The notes under the pieces are model-generated. The model ran no database searches. It was given only the letters and a program-made list of their open reading frames with translations, and was not told where the DNA came from. Below, piece after piece: positions 51,930-62,137 of a DNA stretch of 64,000 nt. Within the stretch, counting starts at the first letter, position 1, and each line of letters begins with the position of its first letter. The DNA comes from Amblyomma americanum (lineage: Eukaryota; Arthropoda; Arachnida; Ixodida; Ixodidae). Made by a program: the position numbers and the translations under genes. The stretch covers positions 58,443,149-58,507,148 of the forward strand of contig NC_135505.1 of assembly GCF_052857255.1 (NCBI RefSeq), in the 5' to 3' direction.

Positions 51930-52860
51930 ATCTTTGGAGAGGACAAGAGAAGTGTTTTATTGTATGAAACATGGGTCAGCACCAGGGCCGGATGGGCTCC
52001 ATGCACAAATCTGTTAGGGTTTGTGGCATATTATTGGTCCCGCATTCACCACTGTCATTCGCCCCTGCATTGAACTTTTCCAGCCAGTTTTCTGTGAGGG
52101 CAAATAAGTTTATTGCCAAAATATCATCCTGGATCGCTTCCACCGGAAGAGTGGAGGCCGAACACGCTATTTGACGTTGATTAAAAGACTCTTACAACCA
52201 TTGTGGTCCGGCGTTTAAGGGATGTGATGACCTGCCTGAATGATAGCCATTGGGCATGCTCAATCTCTGGAAGGGAAATACACGTAATGTCGTATACTAC
52301 GCGCGATATCATGAACTATACACAACGACGTATGGCTAAAACTGATTTTTTTTCTTTAGATCACGAAAAGAAAGCACCGCAGTGCTGGCCAAGTTTTCGA
52401 GCATCCGCCTGGCATGCGGTTGGTGCGGAGTTCGATTCCCAGTTCCGCCGGGTACCCACCGTTGAAACATTGGCTACAAGCTTTCCCCTGCTTGTGCTCG
52501 GCTTCTTTAGGCTGAAATTCTTGGAAAATGGGTGTTTGACTCCACTTTAAGAAATGAAACATTCCTTGCGCCGTGGCGCTCTTTAGCCGTAGATGCCCTT
52601 GCGCCATAAAATCCTTATTCATCATCATCATCAGATCATGAAAAAGCGCTTGGCCGTATTGAGCACGGCAACATATTAGGTGTTCTGGAAGCTTTTTAGT
52701 TCCCTAGAAGCTTTATTCGCAGCATGTATGAACACACTTAGAGCACACAGGGACTGGATGGATGAGAAAGTACCCATTGCCGTGTTAACAAGAGGGTACG
52801 AAATGGCTGTCCTTTGTCGCCTCTATTTTTGCTCTAGCCTTACACCCAAAATTGCGGGCT
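51930..52860 (+). mobile_element. L1/Tx1-like LINE RT, copy 2, split by a SINE
   Basis: Plus strand: MKHGSAPGPDGLHAQI near 51965-52012 (RT block 1), then after frame changes CSISGREIH and RDIMNYTQRRMAKTDFFSLD (52260-52362, the DQEKAFD block begins here), a SINE at 52371-52632, and on its far side HEKALGRIEHGNILGVLEAF, FPRSFIRSMY and VNKRVRNGCPLSPLFLL (to about 52840). The order and the RQGCPLSPLLF-like block identify an L1/Tx1-type RT. Many frameshifts. Confidence 0.75.
52371..52632 (+). mobile_element. third type of tRNA-derived SINE, (TCA)n tail
   Basis: The tRNA-like head reads CGAGCATCCGCCTGGCATGC and a B box GAGTTCGATTCCC near 52427-52440; the body ends GCGCCATAAAATCCTTATTC and TCATCATCATCATCA (52618-52632). 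Target duplications AGATCACGAAAAG (52358-52370) and AGATCATGAAAAAG (52633-52646) flank it. Taking it out rejoins the LINE RT near DHEKA. Confidence 0.85.
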
Positions 52861-55565
52861 GTGATTAAAAAACTTCCTCTTTGAAATGTATTTAAAAGTT
52901 TCTGATGAGACCCCTGAATTTTTACAAATATAAATACTTGTTAGTAAGCCAGCCTTGCAGTCGCGCACAGTAATATAATCCTTATTCAAGAGATCGATTA
53001 GTCGCGTGGAGTTGCTGCTTCGATGTGGAATTCGGTTCCAGACAAGGTTCGCAGCAATTTTGCGATGGGTAGTGTCTTTGATTTGCTCTTTTTGAAGCGG
53101 CGCTATATTATACAATCGGTTTTTGTGGCCGAATGTGGTAGATTGAACATGTATCCTAGCCGTCCTAGCAAAAATCCCGGTCGATCTAGTCTCTTCCGAG
53201 CTCTTTTTTTTTTCTGGTGGGTCGCACGGAGCTTGTGTGTGGCGCTGCGCTTAGTCATCCACGTTCGAGGGCCGGTTCTCCTTCCCTTTTCCCTTCGTCT
53301 GATGGCGGATGTTCGTCTGTTGCAATCTACTTCGTTTGTTGTAGGGGGATGATTACCCAGCGCGGGCGCTCGCCGCCTATTTTCTAGAAACATGACTCAG
53401 GGGACTATTACCTAGTGTGCCGCTCAATCGAAGTACGCAGTCTTTATACATACTTGGGCTTTGTGAAAAAGTTTCTACGTTTAATTAACGTGCCGACCAC
53501 GCCAGCCCAGATTTAGATATCACAGTGGAAAGTGGAGTGGAGCCTAGGGGCGTGTTGCTTATGCCTTTTGTTGGCTCCGGAGGGAAGCCGACGGGTGGAA
53601 TCAGCTTCTTGTTTGCTGGCCATAGCGTCCATTCCTCCCTGGCACTTGCGTGATATGTCATGCGCCATCTGTAATGCCGGGTTTTGCCTGCGAGACACCG
53701 ACTGCAGCAATGTGGCCTTGTGCGGTCTACGCAGTGCCCTAACTGCCCCCTCCGGGAGTAAAACCAGTACGTGGTAAAGAATTTTATGGTCGCGCGTTGT
53801 ATCTGGAAAGTGGTGCATCCGGGTTTTCGAGGCCTTGGTGTTTACCGCCTTATAGCGAGAAGTCGTTGCTAAAGAGGCCGCCTTGCACTACTCTTGATAG
53901 TCCCGAGAGCTTTCGAGCTCTGGCACACCCGCAGTCAGGCTATTACCTCAAGTCACCGTCGGCGTGCGTTATTTCCTGTAAAGGGCCGGGCAATGGCCCT
54001 GGCAAAATTTGAATGCTGCCTTCGTGTTGAGCATGCCCAATTGTGCTTCGACGTTTGTGTTTGTCCCATTCATCAAAGCTGAAATTTCGGGGGTCGCCCA
54101 GGCTAATTTTTCGGAAATGACTCGACTAAATATGGAGCTAGCCATCGTGTTGGGCACGATCATTATGGTTGGACATCTATTTTGATCTAAATCAGCACGG
54201 TCAGAATTCGTGAGTCGCCAGGGCAAAATTTTGCCAATGGCCAACCGATATGTGAGTAAACTGCCAATCACGACAAGTGGCAGTTCAATAAATAATTGGT
54301 CGCTCAGGAGGAGCAAACAGGGTCGCACAAGGCCCACCGGTGGCAGCACAAGGTATCGCAGGGCAGCGGCGCGTCGCATTAATATTGCTACACACCAGTG
54401 CGCCAGGAGTGGTATGAAGACACCGAAGCATCTATGAATGTAGAGAATGGCAAATTCTGCATGTAGGAGAGGAGGAGGAAGAGATAGGCATTAATGAAAC
54501 ACGAGAGGTCTACCTGGTTGCTGGTCTGGTATGGTACTTCAGCTCCACGTAAGAGAAATAACCCACTACGGTGTCGCGTCATATCATTACGGTGGAGCTT
54601 AATTGTCTCCTTATATTTCTCCTTTAGAATCGATAAACTTTTCGCCATTGATTGTGCCCTTTCGTGTAAGTTTTAGGCATACATATCAGGGATCTTTTTC
54701 TGCCGACGAAGTTAGTTTAACCTCCTTACTTGTTGGGGCAAAGTACGGGTACTTTTGCTCATTGTACCCCGCTCCCTTAGTCGAATCACGTGTCAACATA
54801 AGTGTCCCGTAAGTGTGAATAGTAATCACTTTACAATGCTTCCTTGTACATGTATGTATAAATTTAAAAACACATTACGAATGCTTTCTTTGTATATAGG
54901 TATGTGTTTTCATTTCATTAGTCATATATCCAAGTCCCATGAGTGTAACTTTAATGTCTATATCATTCTGCATTTGTTTACAGAGATAAAATTTCTGCTG
55001 TACTAGAGTCTTTTTCTAATGCTCTCAGTTCTGACATGCGTCCTGTGTAGTGTTTTAAATTTTCTCGTTGTGTTCCCTTGTCTCCTTGTAAATGTCAAAG
55101 TTTTTTTCAACCAGGCCCGTTGAAGAACAGGTGTTCTTTACAATCAATGCAGAGCTGTATTGGCTAGCTTTTAGGAAATGATTTTGGGCCCGATTCTTGT
55201 CGAACAAAATGGGCGCGAATTACAAAAATTCAATTGGAAAAGTCATTGACTTGCACGTTCAAGTATTCTATTCACATCTCCCCGACTAATCAGTCATCCT
55301 CTTCGGTGGTGGTTCCGAGCTTCGCACTATCATGCCCGTCTAAAAAACGGCAAACGAGGGAATTTTCTGCCAATTATTACACAACTAACGCTAACCCCTC
55401 AAAGCTGCTTCCTAATATGCACTTTCCTAATCTCCACTCTCTGCTCCTTGCACTCCAGCGGGAGGCTTTCCTCCATCCCGTCAAGGAGCAGATCTCGGGT
55501 ACGATGCCGGCCGCAGCTGCCGCTGTTCGATGTAGGCGAAACACTGAACACAGTTGCACTCTTAA
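52861..55565. other. 2.7 kb without a recognised gene; possible LINE remnants
   Basis: At 53000-53100 the plus strand reads MWNSVPDKVR, which recalls the WN-LP motif at the end of CR1-group RT; too short to call. At 54600-55140 a long AT-rich stretch with GGCCCGTTGAAGAACAGG near its end resembles LINE 3' untranslated sequence. Other frames (up to 136 codons, 54379-53969 minus) have no motif. Confidence 0.35.
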
Positions 55566-55760
55566 AGATATAGGTGCTCGTTAGAGATTCCCAGGTGTTG
55601 GAAATTACTTCGGTGTCTTCCACTGCGGCATCGGTTCCTCTTCATTCACTTCAACCTTTCTCCTATCCCTCACCGCGCGGTTAAGGTTTGCAATGAAAAG
55701 AGAGACAGTTACGGCGCCATTTCTTTTGCGTAAGACCATTGCTAACCTTCATTTTATACC
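55566..55760 (+). mobile_element. SINE body, second tick SINE family (diverged)
   Basis: TTCCCAGGTGTTGGAAATTACTTCGGTGTCTTCCACTGCGGC and later CCTATCCCTCACCGCGCGGTT and GAGAGACAGTTACGGCGCC match, in order, the body at 25585-25795. The head is missing. Confidence 0.6.
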
Positions 55761-56290
55761 CCGAATAACCAATAATGATAGTAGACCGCTGAAGCCAAAT
55801 ATCAACTCTGTGCTTCAAAGCTATAAAATTTTAATTCTTTTTTTAACAAACAGTCTGATGTTTTCCCCGCGCCCGTCCTGTCTGGTCTTTGTGTGGTTTG
55901 TGTCAAAATTAGCCCTGTTTTTTTATAGTTTGTTACAGACTGATGTTTTCCTGGTGCATTCTTTGCGACACGCCACCTGTTTCAGCTTTCGACAAGTTCG
56001 CGAATTTCTCAGCTCATTCTTCTACTAAGAAATGCTGATATTGCTGAACAGCCAAACATGCAATAATGTTGACTCATATACGATGCGACAGTAGATTATC
56101 AGACAGCCTCTTGCTCGCGCACCCAATCATTGATGGCCCAACATAATTCACCCACGCAAACCTACCCGTATACTGAAAAATCTTATTCACCTCACGTGCA
56201 GGAGACGGGGAAAAGCTGCGCTGCACATGCTCGAATTTTTTATTACCCTCGCATATACTAGATCATTAGCTCGAACAAGTAGGAAACGAA
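55761..56290. other. unassigned; weak Penelope-like hint on the minus strand
   Basis: At about 56170-56085 the minus strand reads GRFAWVNYVGPSMIGCASKR then LSDNLLSH, which could be a diverged GIY-YIG block (YVG ... RL ... H). The match is short and I do not rely on it. Confidence 0.25.
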
Positions 56291-56395
56291 TCTAATGTTC
56301 AAGAGTTTTTCAAGAGAACAGCAGTTTACAATTGGTATGGAGATGCGGGAAGTGGTAAGGGAATGTGTCTACTTGTAGGGCAGGTAGAACCAGTA
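56291..56395 (+). mobile_element. RTE-clade LINE scrap
   Basis: About 105 bp matching 30505-30600 of the intact RTE copy: ATGTTCAAGAGTTTTTCAAG and AACAGCAGTTTACAATTGG; it reads MFKSFSREQQFTIG and ends ECVYL then a stop. It has neither RTE end, so it is the remains of a larger copy or a filler fragment. Confidence 0.8.
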
Positions 56396-57408
56396 TCATA
56401 AAAAAATAGACGAATAAAAACCTGGTGCCCATCGCACAACTAAACGCAAAATCACGCCTAACCACAATGATGACTATTACGAGTAATGCACTTAGCAATA
56501 GCTGTCAGTAAAACCTGTGGCCTTTCATTTAGGATATTCTGACAGATTTTCTTCGCAAGTGAGGTCATGCGCTGTTTTTGGGGAATATGAATACAAGCGA
56601 CATGTTAAATGACAGACGAAGATGAGCCTACTGAGACGATGCGATGTATTTTGACAGCGCGTCGAACTTAATAAAAACGAGAAAAAACGATAATAATAGC
56701 CCAAAATATGTCCGCTAAATAATACAGCATTTTTGAGCGTCGACGCCAAGCCGGGTGCGGGTCTTGAAAGGCTTGCTGTCAAATATATACTTCTCGCCGC
56801 TAACTGCGGCGCGAGACTTCTCTATCGAAAACCAAATGAAACTTTTCTCTAGCTACAGCAGATTTTCCAGCACTATTTAGGGACCTGGCAACAAAAATTC
56901 TTTTATCAACAGGATTTTCTATAGTTTTGAGCAGTCTTGAGAGTTAACAAGAGGGCCACTTCAGTGGCACCAACACACAATGTTGCAGTACATAAAAAAA
57001 TTGTCATAAAGACCGGAGGACAAGAATTTCCGCCGTATTTTGGGGCCTGCTCTGTCGCATTCCTCGGCTGGGTTGGGTGAGTAGCGGTGTTATGCAAACG
57101 TCGCCTCATTACTCACATAGGTTTCTAGAGTACCTCTTCCGTTTTTTATTTTTGTATTCGAGCCATGCATGACCTGCACATGCAAGTAGCATAGCAGATG
57201 GCAGCTTGTGTTTTTCTAATAAAAATTCCTTTCCCCGTAATCCGCTCCTAACGAGGTAAACAACGAAAGGTTTTCGTATCGAGAGCTTGCACTCAGCGCA
57301 GTTTCAATTCCACAAGAGAGTTTGCTCCTCACCTATGCACTTTATTTTTTGTACAAAACTGTAAACCATAAAACGTCATGCTGGGAGAGTTGGCTCATCG
57401 TTGAAAAG
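56396..57408. other. no recognisable gene
   Basis: Short frames only. On the minus strand an AATAAA at about 57343-57348 lies 330 bp downstream of the candidate zinc-finger exon and could serve as its poly(A) signal. Confidence 0.4.
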
Positions 57409-57547
57409 CAATACTTTTAACGCAAAACAACTAAAAAAAAGACGAGGATAGAACACAAGACAAAAGAGCGCTACTCTAGCAGCAGAGTAGCGCTCTTTCG
57501 TCTGGTGTTCTGTCCTGGTGCTCTCACAAATGTTTTGCGCAAAAATT
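57409..57547. repeat. hairpin-forming inverted repeat (about 68-nt arms)
   Basis: The arms 57409-57477 and 57481-57547 are complementary; the inner part AAAGAGCGCTACTCT / AGAGTAGCGCTCTTT is perfect with a loop of about five bases, and CGCAAAACA / TGTTTTGCG pair near the outer ends. Intermediate parts (GATAGAACACAAGAC / GTCTGGTGTTCTGTC) pair with few mismatches. It may be a small foldback element or the head-to-head remains of a larger repeat. Confidence 0.8.
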
Positions 57548-57678
57548 GTTACTTTGCAACTGTAAACCACACACGCTAAGGTGTCTTAAAACTTTTTCAA
57601 TTGACAAGACATCATCGTCATTAAGAAGAAACTCTTCATCTGGGAGCTTGTTGGGGCTCCTTGGTTGTCGCTGCAGCA

Positions 57679-57821
57679 CTACTGGCACTCCTCGTCCTCA
57701 TCTCCTCGGCGCCGGAGAAGACTTCTATGCTTCTTCCGCAAGTGTTCGTTGCGTACCGCACGAGAACGGAAGGTCTTGGGACAGATTCCACAGGAGACGT
57801 CGGCAATTCTGACGGCAGCCT
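57679..57821 (-). CDS. candidate 3' terminal exon with one C2H2 zinc finger
   Basis: On the minus strand a pyrimidine-rich stretch ending CGGCTTGCAG (57832-57822) is a good 3' splice site. The frame that follows encodes AAVRIADVS, then CGICPKTFRSRAVRNEHL, RKKHRSLLRR and an acidic end DEDEECQ with a stop at 57679-57681. The pattern C-x2-C-x12-H-x4-H is that of a classical C2H2 finger with Phe at the expected place. Upstream of the splice site the frame meets a stop, which agrees with an intron. Function if real: nucleic-acid binding in the nucleus. No upstream exon was found in the window; a transposon-derived zinc finger or a pseudogene fragment are alternatives. Confidence 0.45.
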
Positions 57822-59233
57822 CTGCAAGCCGGTAGAGAAACAAACAATAGTGTCTTCATGGCACCGTAGGAAGAAAAGTAAAGCGCTGGTTTTGGGATAC
57901 TAGGTAAATTAGTGATACCCTATGCGTGCTCTGTATAGCACCAACAGTAAGCAGAGGTTCGAGTGCGCGTAATCACCGTGCTCGTGACACTTCTTAAACT
58001 CTATATTTTCTTCAGCGCACACTTTTGCCTTAAAAATTTCGCAGAACTTGCATTTTATCTGTGCTTCAACTTGCATTTTATCACGGCTTCAAAAAGTGGT
58101 TACCATGCAGGGAGCAAACGCAGACTGCGCGCCTAATCATGCAACGTTAAGTAGAAATCGCAAAGCAATCGTATGGATCTTGGGCAGTGCACGAATGTTT
58201 ACCACGGGCTATTCAACAGTAATAATAGACAATTCTTACGACAGAATTCTTAGACAGCTTAGGAATGAAGAAATGTAGGTATCAGCGCGAACTCCCCCGA
58301 GCTCGGACGCAGGTCTTGCCTGTGGTGTATCCGGTGATTGGGAAAGCAGAAAGGAAAAAATAACCTATCAGATTCATTGAGGGATGTCGCTCTCGGTAGA
58401 TGGAACGTGGGAGGGAGTTCATATACGCGAAAATAAGGACGAGCTGAGGGCCAGTCGTCAAGTTCTTTCATGCATAAGTTCAGGTATCGAATTGGCAATT
58501 TGTAGTTATATTTCTGTAACATGGGCGCGCTTCGGGAACTTACTTAAATGAAACACTCACTGATTTTTACCGCCTCTATAGTTCCACCGCGCACTCGTAC
58601 ACCGAGTATACTGATTAGGTTATATATTAGCGTTCATTAATTGATGATATTTATGAAAAGAAATGTGCTCTTACTCACTTCCTAAAAAGTTATCAATAGG
58701 TGAAAACGGACTTCGGGAAATCATAATCGTTGTTTGTAGAAAGTTTTCACAAATACACACCAAATAAACGATTTACTAAAAATTGACAATAGATTGGAAG
58801 TGTTGGCACTAAACTGAGGATTCAAAACTGATGGTGAGTCGGGATAAAATTTTTGAAGTAATATTCAGGGATTCAGGGAAGGGTGGGTGTCGTACAAATC
58901 CTGACATTTCCGTATTTTGTTAAAGACAACAAGACATACACATAAAGTTTTGTTTTAACCAAGCCATACCAGACGGTCACGTTCTTGATTCCAGGCTTAT
59001 TACTGTGAGTTTCTTTTCAATGTAATTTACATGCATGTCCTAATGACGTTTAACCATGCCGCGTCCTTCTAATCATCAGCTTTTTAATGCGTCAATCACT
59101 CTTCATTATGCAGCTCGACATTTGACATCACAATCCTCTCGAACACTGCGCATTTTCCGCGCAAAATGACAATGAGAACTACGCCCGAGAAACATTGCGA
59201 TAAAACACGGACGCACCAAGAAACGGCACTCAC
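57822..59233. other. no recognisable gene
   Basis: AT-rich sequence. Upstream exons of the zinc-finger gene would be expected here or beyond, but I could not identify any. Confidence 0.4.
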
Positions 59234-60838
59234 GAGCGCTGACTCACAGCTGTAATTTTATTTTGGTGGAAAGAAGTTTCAACAGAAAACATGAGAGGGT
59301 GGGTAGCAGCGCTGCTGCAGCGATAATCGGCAATCAGTGTGGTCGCGTCAAATAAAGAAAAAAACAGCAGGGAACAAAAGAAGGTTATAACGGATAAAAA
59401 GTTGGTGTAAGGAGCCGTGAAAAGGTGGTCAGCTAGGAAACATTAAAAAGCAATGAAAAATTATTCAAAAAGGCGGGGAATGCGTAAAAACAAAGAAGGC
59501 CGCACAGGAGAATAAACAAGTGAATATATGAAAACAGGAAGAAGATAAAACCTTTAAACACCTGCCAAAAAGTGTGAAACTAAAACCTATAATACCTTGT
59601 GAGACGTTGCGGAGGATAAAATGAGATAAAGGCGGTACCAATGAGGGATCAGTGAATTATTCAGCTGTGTGTGGCACACAAAGAACCTTATGTGTTTGTC
59701 AAGTCACCCACAAAATGCAGCTTTTTTTTGACAAGGAGAACGATTGAGTGTTCTCGCACTGTTCACCGGCGTAATGAATTTTAAGGACTTCGACCATTTC
59801 CCTCGTTAACCTATCTCGTCCTGGGTCGATAGTGGTGCAGCGATTTGAGTCAGGAGTGCAGATTCGTTCAGGGCTGTTTTTCCCGATTTTGTACTTCTTG
59901 CAGTTCTTAGCCAGGTGCCGAGATATGGCTACACTTTAAACACTGTTTTGACGTTCTTGACGTCGGGTATTGATAAACCTTGCCGTGTGACCGATATACC
60001 TGTTCCCGCATGATACTGACGCAGAGTGAATTATTCCTTAATCACAGGGGGCGTATTCGTTCGAGTGCGTCAGCCTGCACGCTCGGCGTTCCAGAGTGTT
60101 ATTCACTTTGAAACAGAGGGCGGAAAACTTGTTGGGAGCCATGAAGGCGACATCGACACCGGTGCGCTTTGCGATTTACTTGAGACGATGGCTGATTGTG
60201 TGGAGGTAGGGATTTACAACATTTTTGCGCTGATTTTTTGAAGTTGCAGATCCGACTTGCTGCCATGACTTCTTTATCATGGACCCAGCCATGGATACTA
60301 GAAGATGTAAAGGGTAGCCTGCTGTTAAAAAGTGATCGGTCTTGTTATTGAAGCTGTCCAGGAAGCAATGTTCACATGAATTTTGAAGCGTGTTTTTGAA
60401 GCCTAGTTTCACTATGCTCCGATCGACAAGTTTTGAGTTGGATGACGCGAACGGCAGAAGTGGCTTCTTTCATCTAGTTTGGTAAGAGCAGCAGGTGTGG
60501 TTATCGGAAAAACGGAGACTCAGGTCAGGAAATCTGACTCATAATGTGATGTTTCATGCGTCGAAGGAAGAGGCATGCTTTGGTCAAATAAGAAAAAGGC
60601 CTGCGATACCGCTGAGGGGAAAGATTCATGATTGCAGTAGTCGTCAGCGTCAGCGCCAACGTACCGGAAAAGTTTTACACGGCCGTCTCAGTAATCATGT
60701 CATGCAGGGTTCTGACATGTTGTGGTAGAAAAGGTTCGCTTAGAATGGGGCGCTACAGAAGGCCCCCAATACACCGACCTTGTCTTCTATTTAAACGTCT
60801 TTCCACCAGAATAAAATTTCAGTTGTGAGTCAGCGCTC
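59234..60838 (-). mobile_element. Penelope-like retroelement, copy 2, with terminal inverted repeats
   Basis: It is bounded by an imperfect inverted repeat of about 46 bp: GAGCGCTGACTCACAGCTG at 59234-59252 and its counterpart CAGTTGTGAGTCAGCGCTC at 60820-60838. Between them it matches copy 1 (1-1586) throughout, minus the SINE. Known: Penelope-like elements often end in partial or inverted copies of their terminal repeat, which agrees with this structure. The coding part is decayed (see 59780-60560). The full element is 1.6 kb, so most of RT is missing. Confidence 0.75.
59780..60560 (-). pseudogene. Penelope-like RT end, linker and GIY-YIG domain (decayed)
   Basis: Minus strand: a DNHTCCSYQT-type stretch near 60510 (end of RT), KLGFKNTLQNSCEHCFLDSF, AGYPLHLLVSMAGSM, NPYLHTISHRLK (60412-60176), VDVAFMAPNKFSALCF, and the GIY-YIG part YIGHTARFINTRRQER with YIG codons at 59990-59998. 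These blocks occur in the same order in tick PLE proteins as I know them. At least four frame changes are needed to link them. Confidence 0.7.
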
Positions 60839-61149
60839 CTGTCTCAAAGGTACAGAAACTACCAACACTGAAACGGAAAGATACCGAAACTGTAAGACCA
60901 ATTTCAGTGATTCATCAGACTATTCGCCGAACACTCGGCTCACCCGCAAAAGGTTGTTCAACTCGCCAAATCCAAAGGTAAGTTATTATAGACTTCGCCA
61001 TGACAGGTTGGCCATAGAATACACTAGATATGTTTATGATCACTCTACAGCGGAAGTATTTGAACGTCCTTCAAAGCTAAGAGCTAGGTCTGAAGAGCAA
61101 CCACCAAACTGTCCCTCCTCCGTTTTATATAGCAACATTAGAAGCATTC

Positions 61150-61503
61150 TGTTCCATTTTCAGTGATGTACGGGAGAATGATACCTTTAAAAACAACGAA
61201 CTAGGATTTATTTGCTACTATATATAGAGAAAAGAAACACTGGCCGGAGAGCGTCGAAACGAGAGCCTCGCTTCTCCGGGGTCGCTGAGTGTCTGGCTTT
61301 GCCGACCTTGGCAACGCGATCGTCCCCTCCGCGCAACCGGCGCTCACACATCCACACCGCACTCCCACGGAGGGACTAATGGGCGCTTCCCGACTGTTCT
61401 TGGAAGCGGCCGAGGCGTCCTTCCCTCAGACACAGCTGGCGGCTCGCAAAGTTGTGCTGTGAAGACATCTTGGCGGGGCGTCACTGTCTCAAAATATTTA
61501 ACA
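61150..61503 (-). mobile_element. solo LTR (354 bp) with 5-bp target duplication, inside the LINE
   Basis: The minus strand starts TGTTAAATATTTTGAGAC and ends CTGAAAATGGAACA, so it has TGTT/AACA termini. CATTC flanks it at 61145-61149 and 61504-61508. On the minus strand a TATATA stretch and AATAAA (61207-61212) lie near its 3' end. Leaving out the LTR and one CATTC joins the LINE frame without a shift (NIRSIL to PKVDT). The donor family is not the Gypsy element at 41.6-45.2 kb, whose LTR differs. Confidence 0.88.
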
Positions 61504-62122
61504 CATTCTGCCAAAGGTTGACACAGTTGCTAACCTTGTCTCCACTACTGATAGCAACGTTGTCATTCTAACAGAAACCTGGCTAAATTCTTCCATCGCC
61601 AATCCTGAACTTAGAATTGCTTTACCTTACTTTGATATCTTCCGCTGTGATCGCGAAGAGAGGCGTGGTGGAAGGGTGTTAATATCAACTAAGCGTAGTC
61701 TATATTGCTTTAAAATTTATATCTCCTCTCCGTTGGAAATAATGTTCGTTTGCACTAAAATTTTCCACCCACCTTTAATACCTGGAACATGTTACCGACT
61801 CCCTGACGCCGATTCAAGCTTCCACGCATATTTCCACGCGGCACCTTGCACTCTGACACTTATTTCTTAGCACACGAATCCTTTTGTTCGGAGATTTCAA
61901 GTTTCCAGCAATAGCATGGTCAAACAGTGCACTAGCAACGTCGAAGAACAAAGCTGAAAGTGAATTTCTTGACACTTGCATTACGCTTGGCTTATCACAG
62001 TTTATCGCCACCCCAACAAGGTATAATAATCGGTCTTCAAGTCTGCTGGATCTTTTGTTCACCACATATACTGATAAAATTTTTGCGCTAACTTTTCTGC
62101 CCGAGCTCAGTGATTCTCTCCT

Positions 62123-62137
62123 CCCCCCCCCCCCCCC
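62123..62137. repeat. poly(C)15 tract
   Basis: Fifteen C inside the decayed LINE. Confidence 0.95.

Noticed and set aside
53532..53777. Cys-rich 81-codon frame as a secreted peptide or toxin
   Set aside because: It starts with a weak hydrophobic run, but there is no regular Cys spacing and no homologue in the window; a minus-strand frame of 101 codons overlaps it, so neither is convincing.
59234..60838. Hammerhead ribozyme in the Penelope-like element
   Set aside because: Such elements can carry one. A CTGACGA string occurs near 60645 on the minus strand, but no matching GAAA box and stems could be found in this copy or in copy 1.
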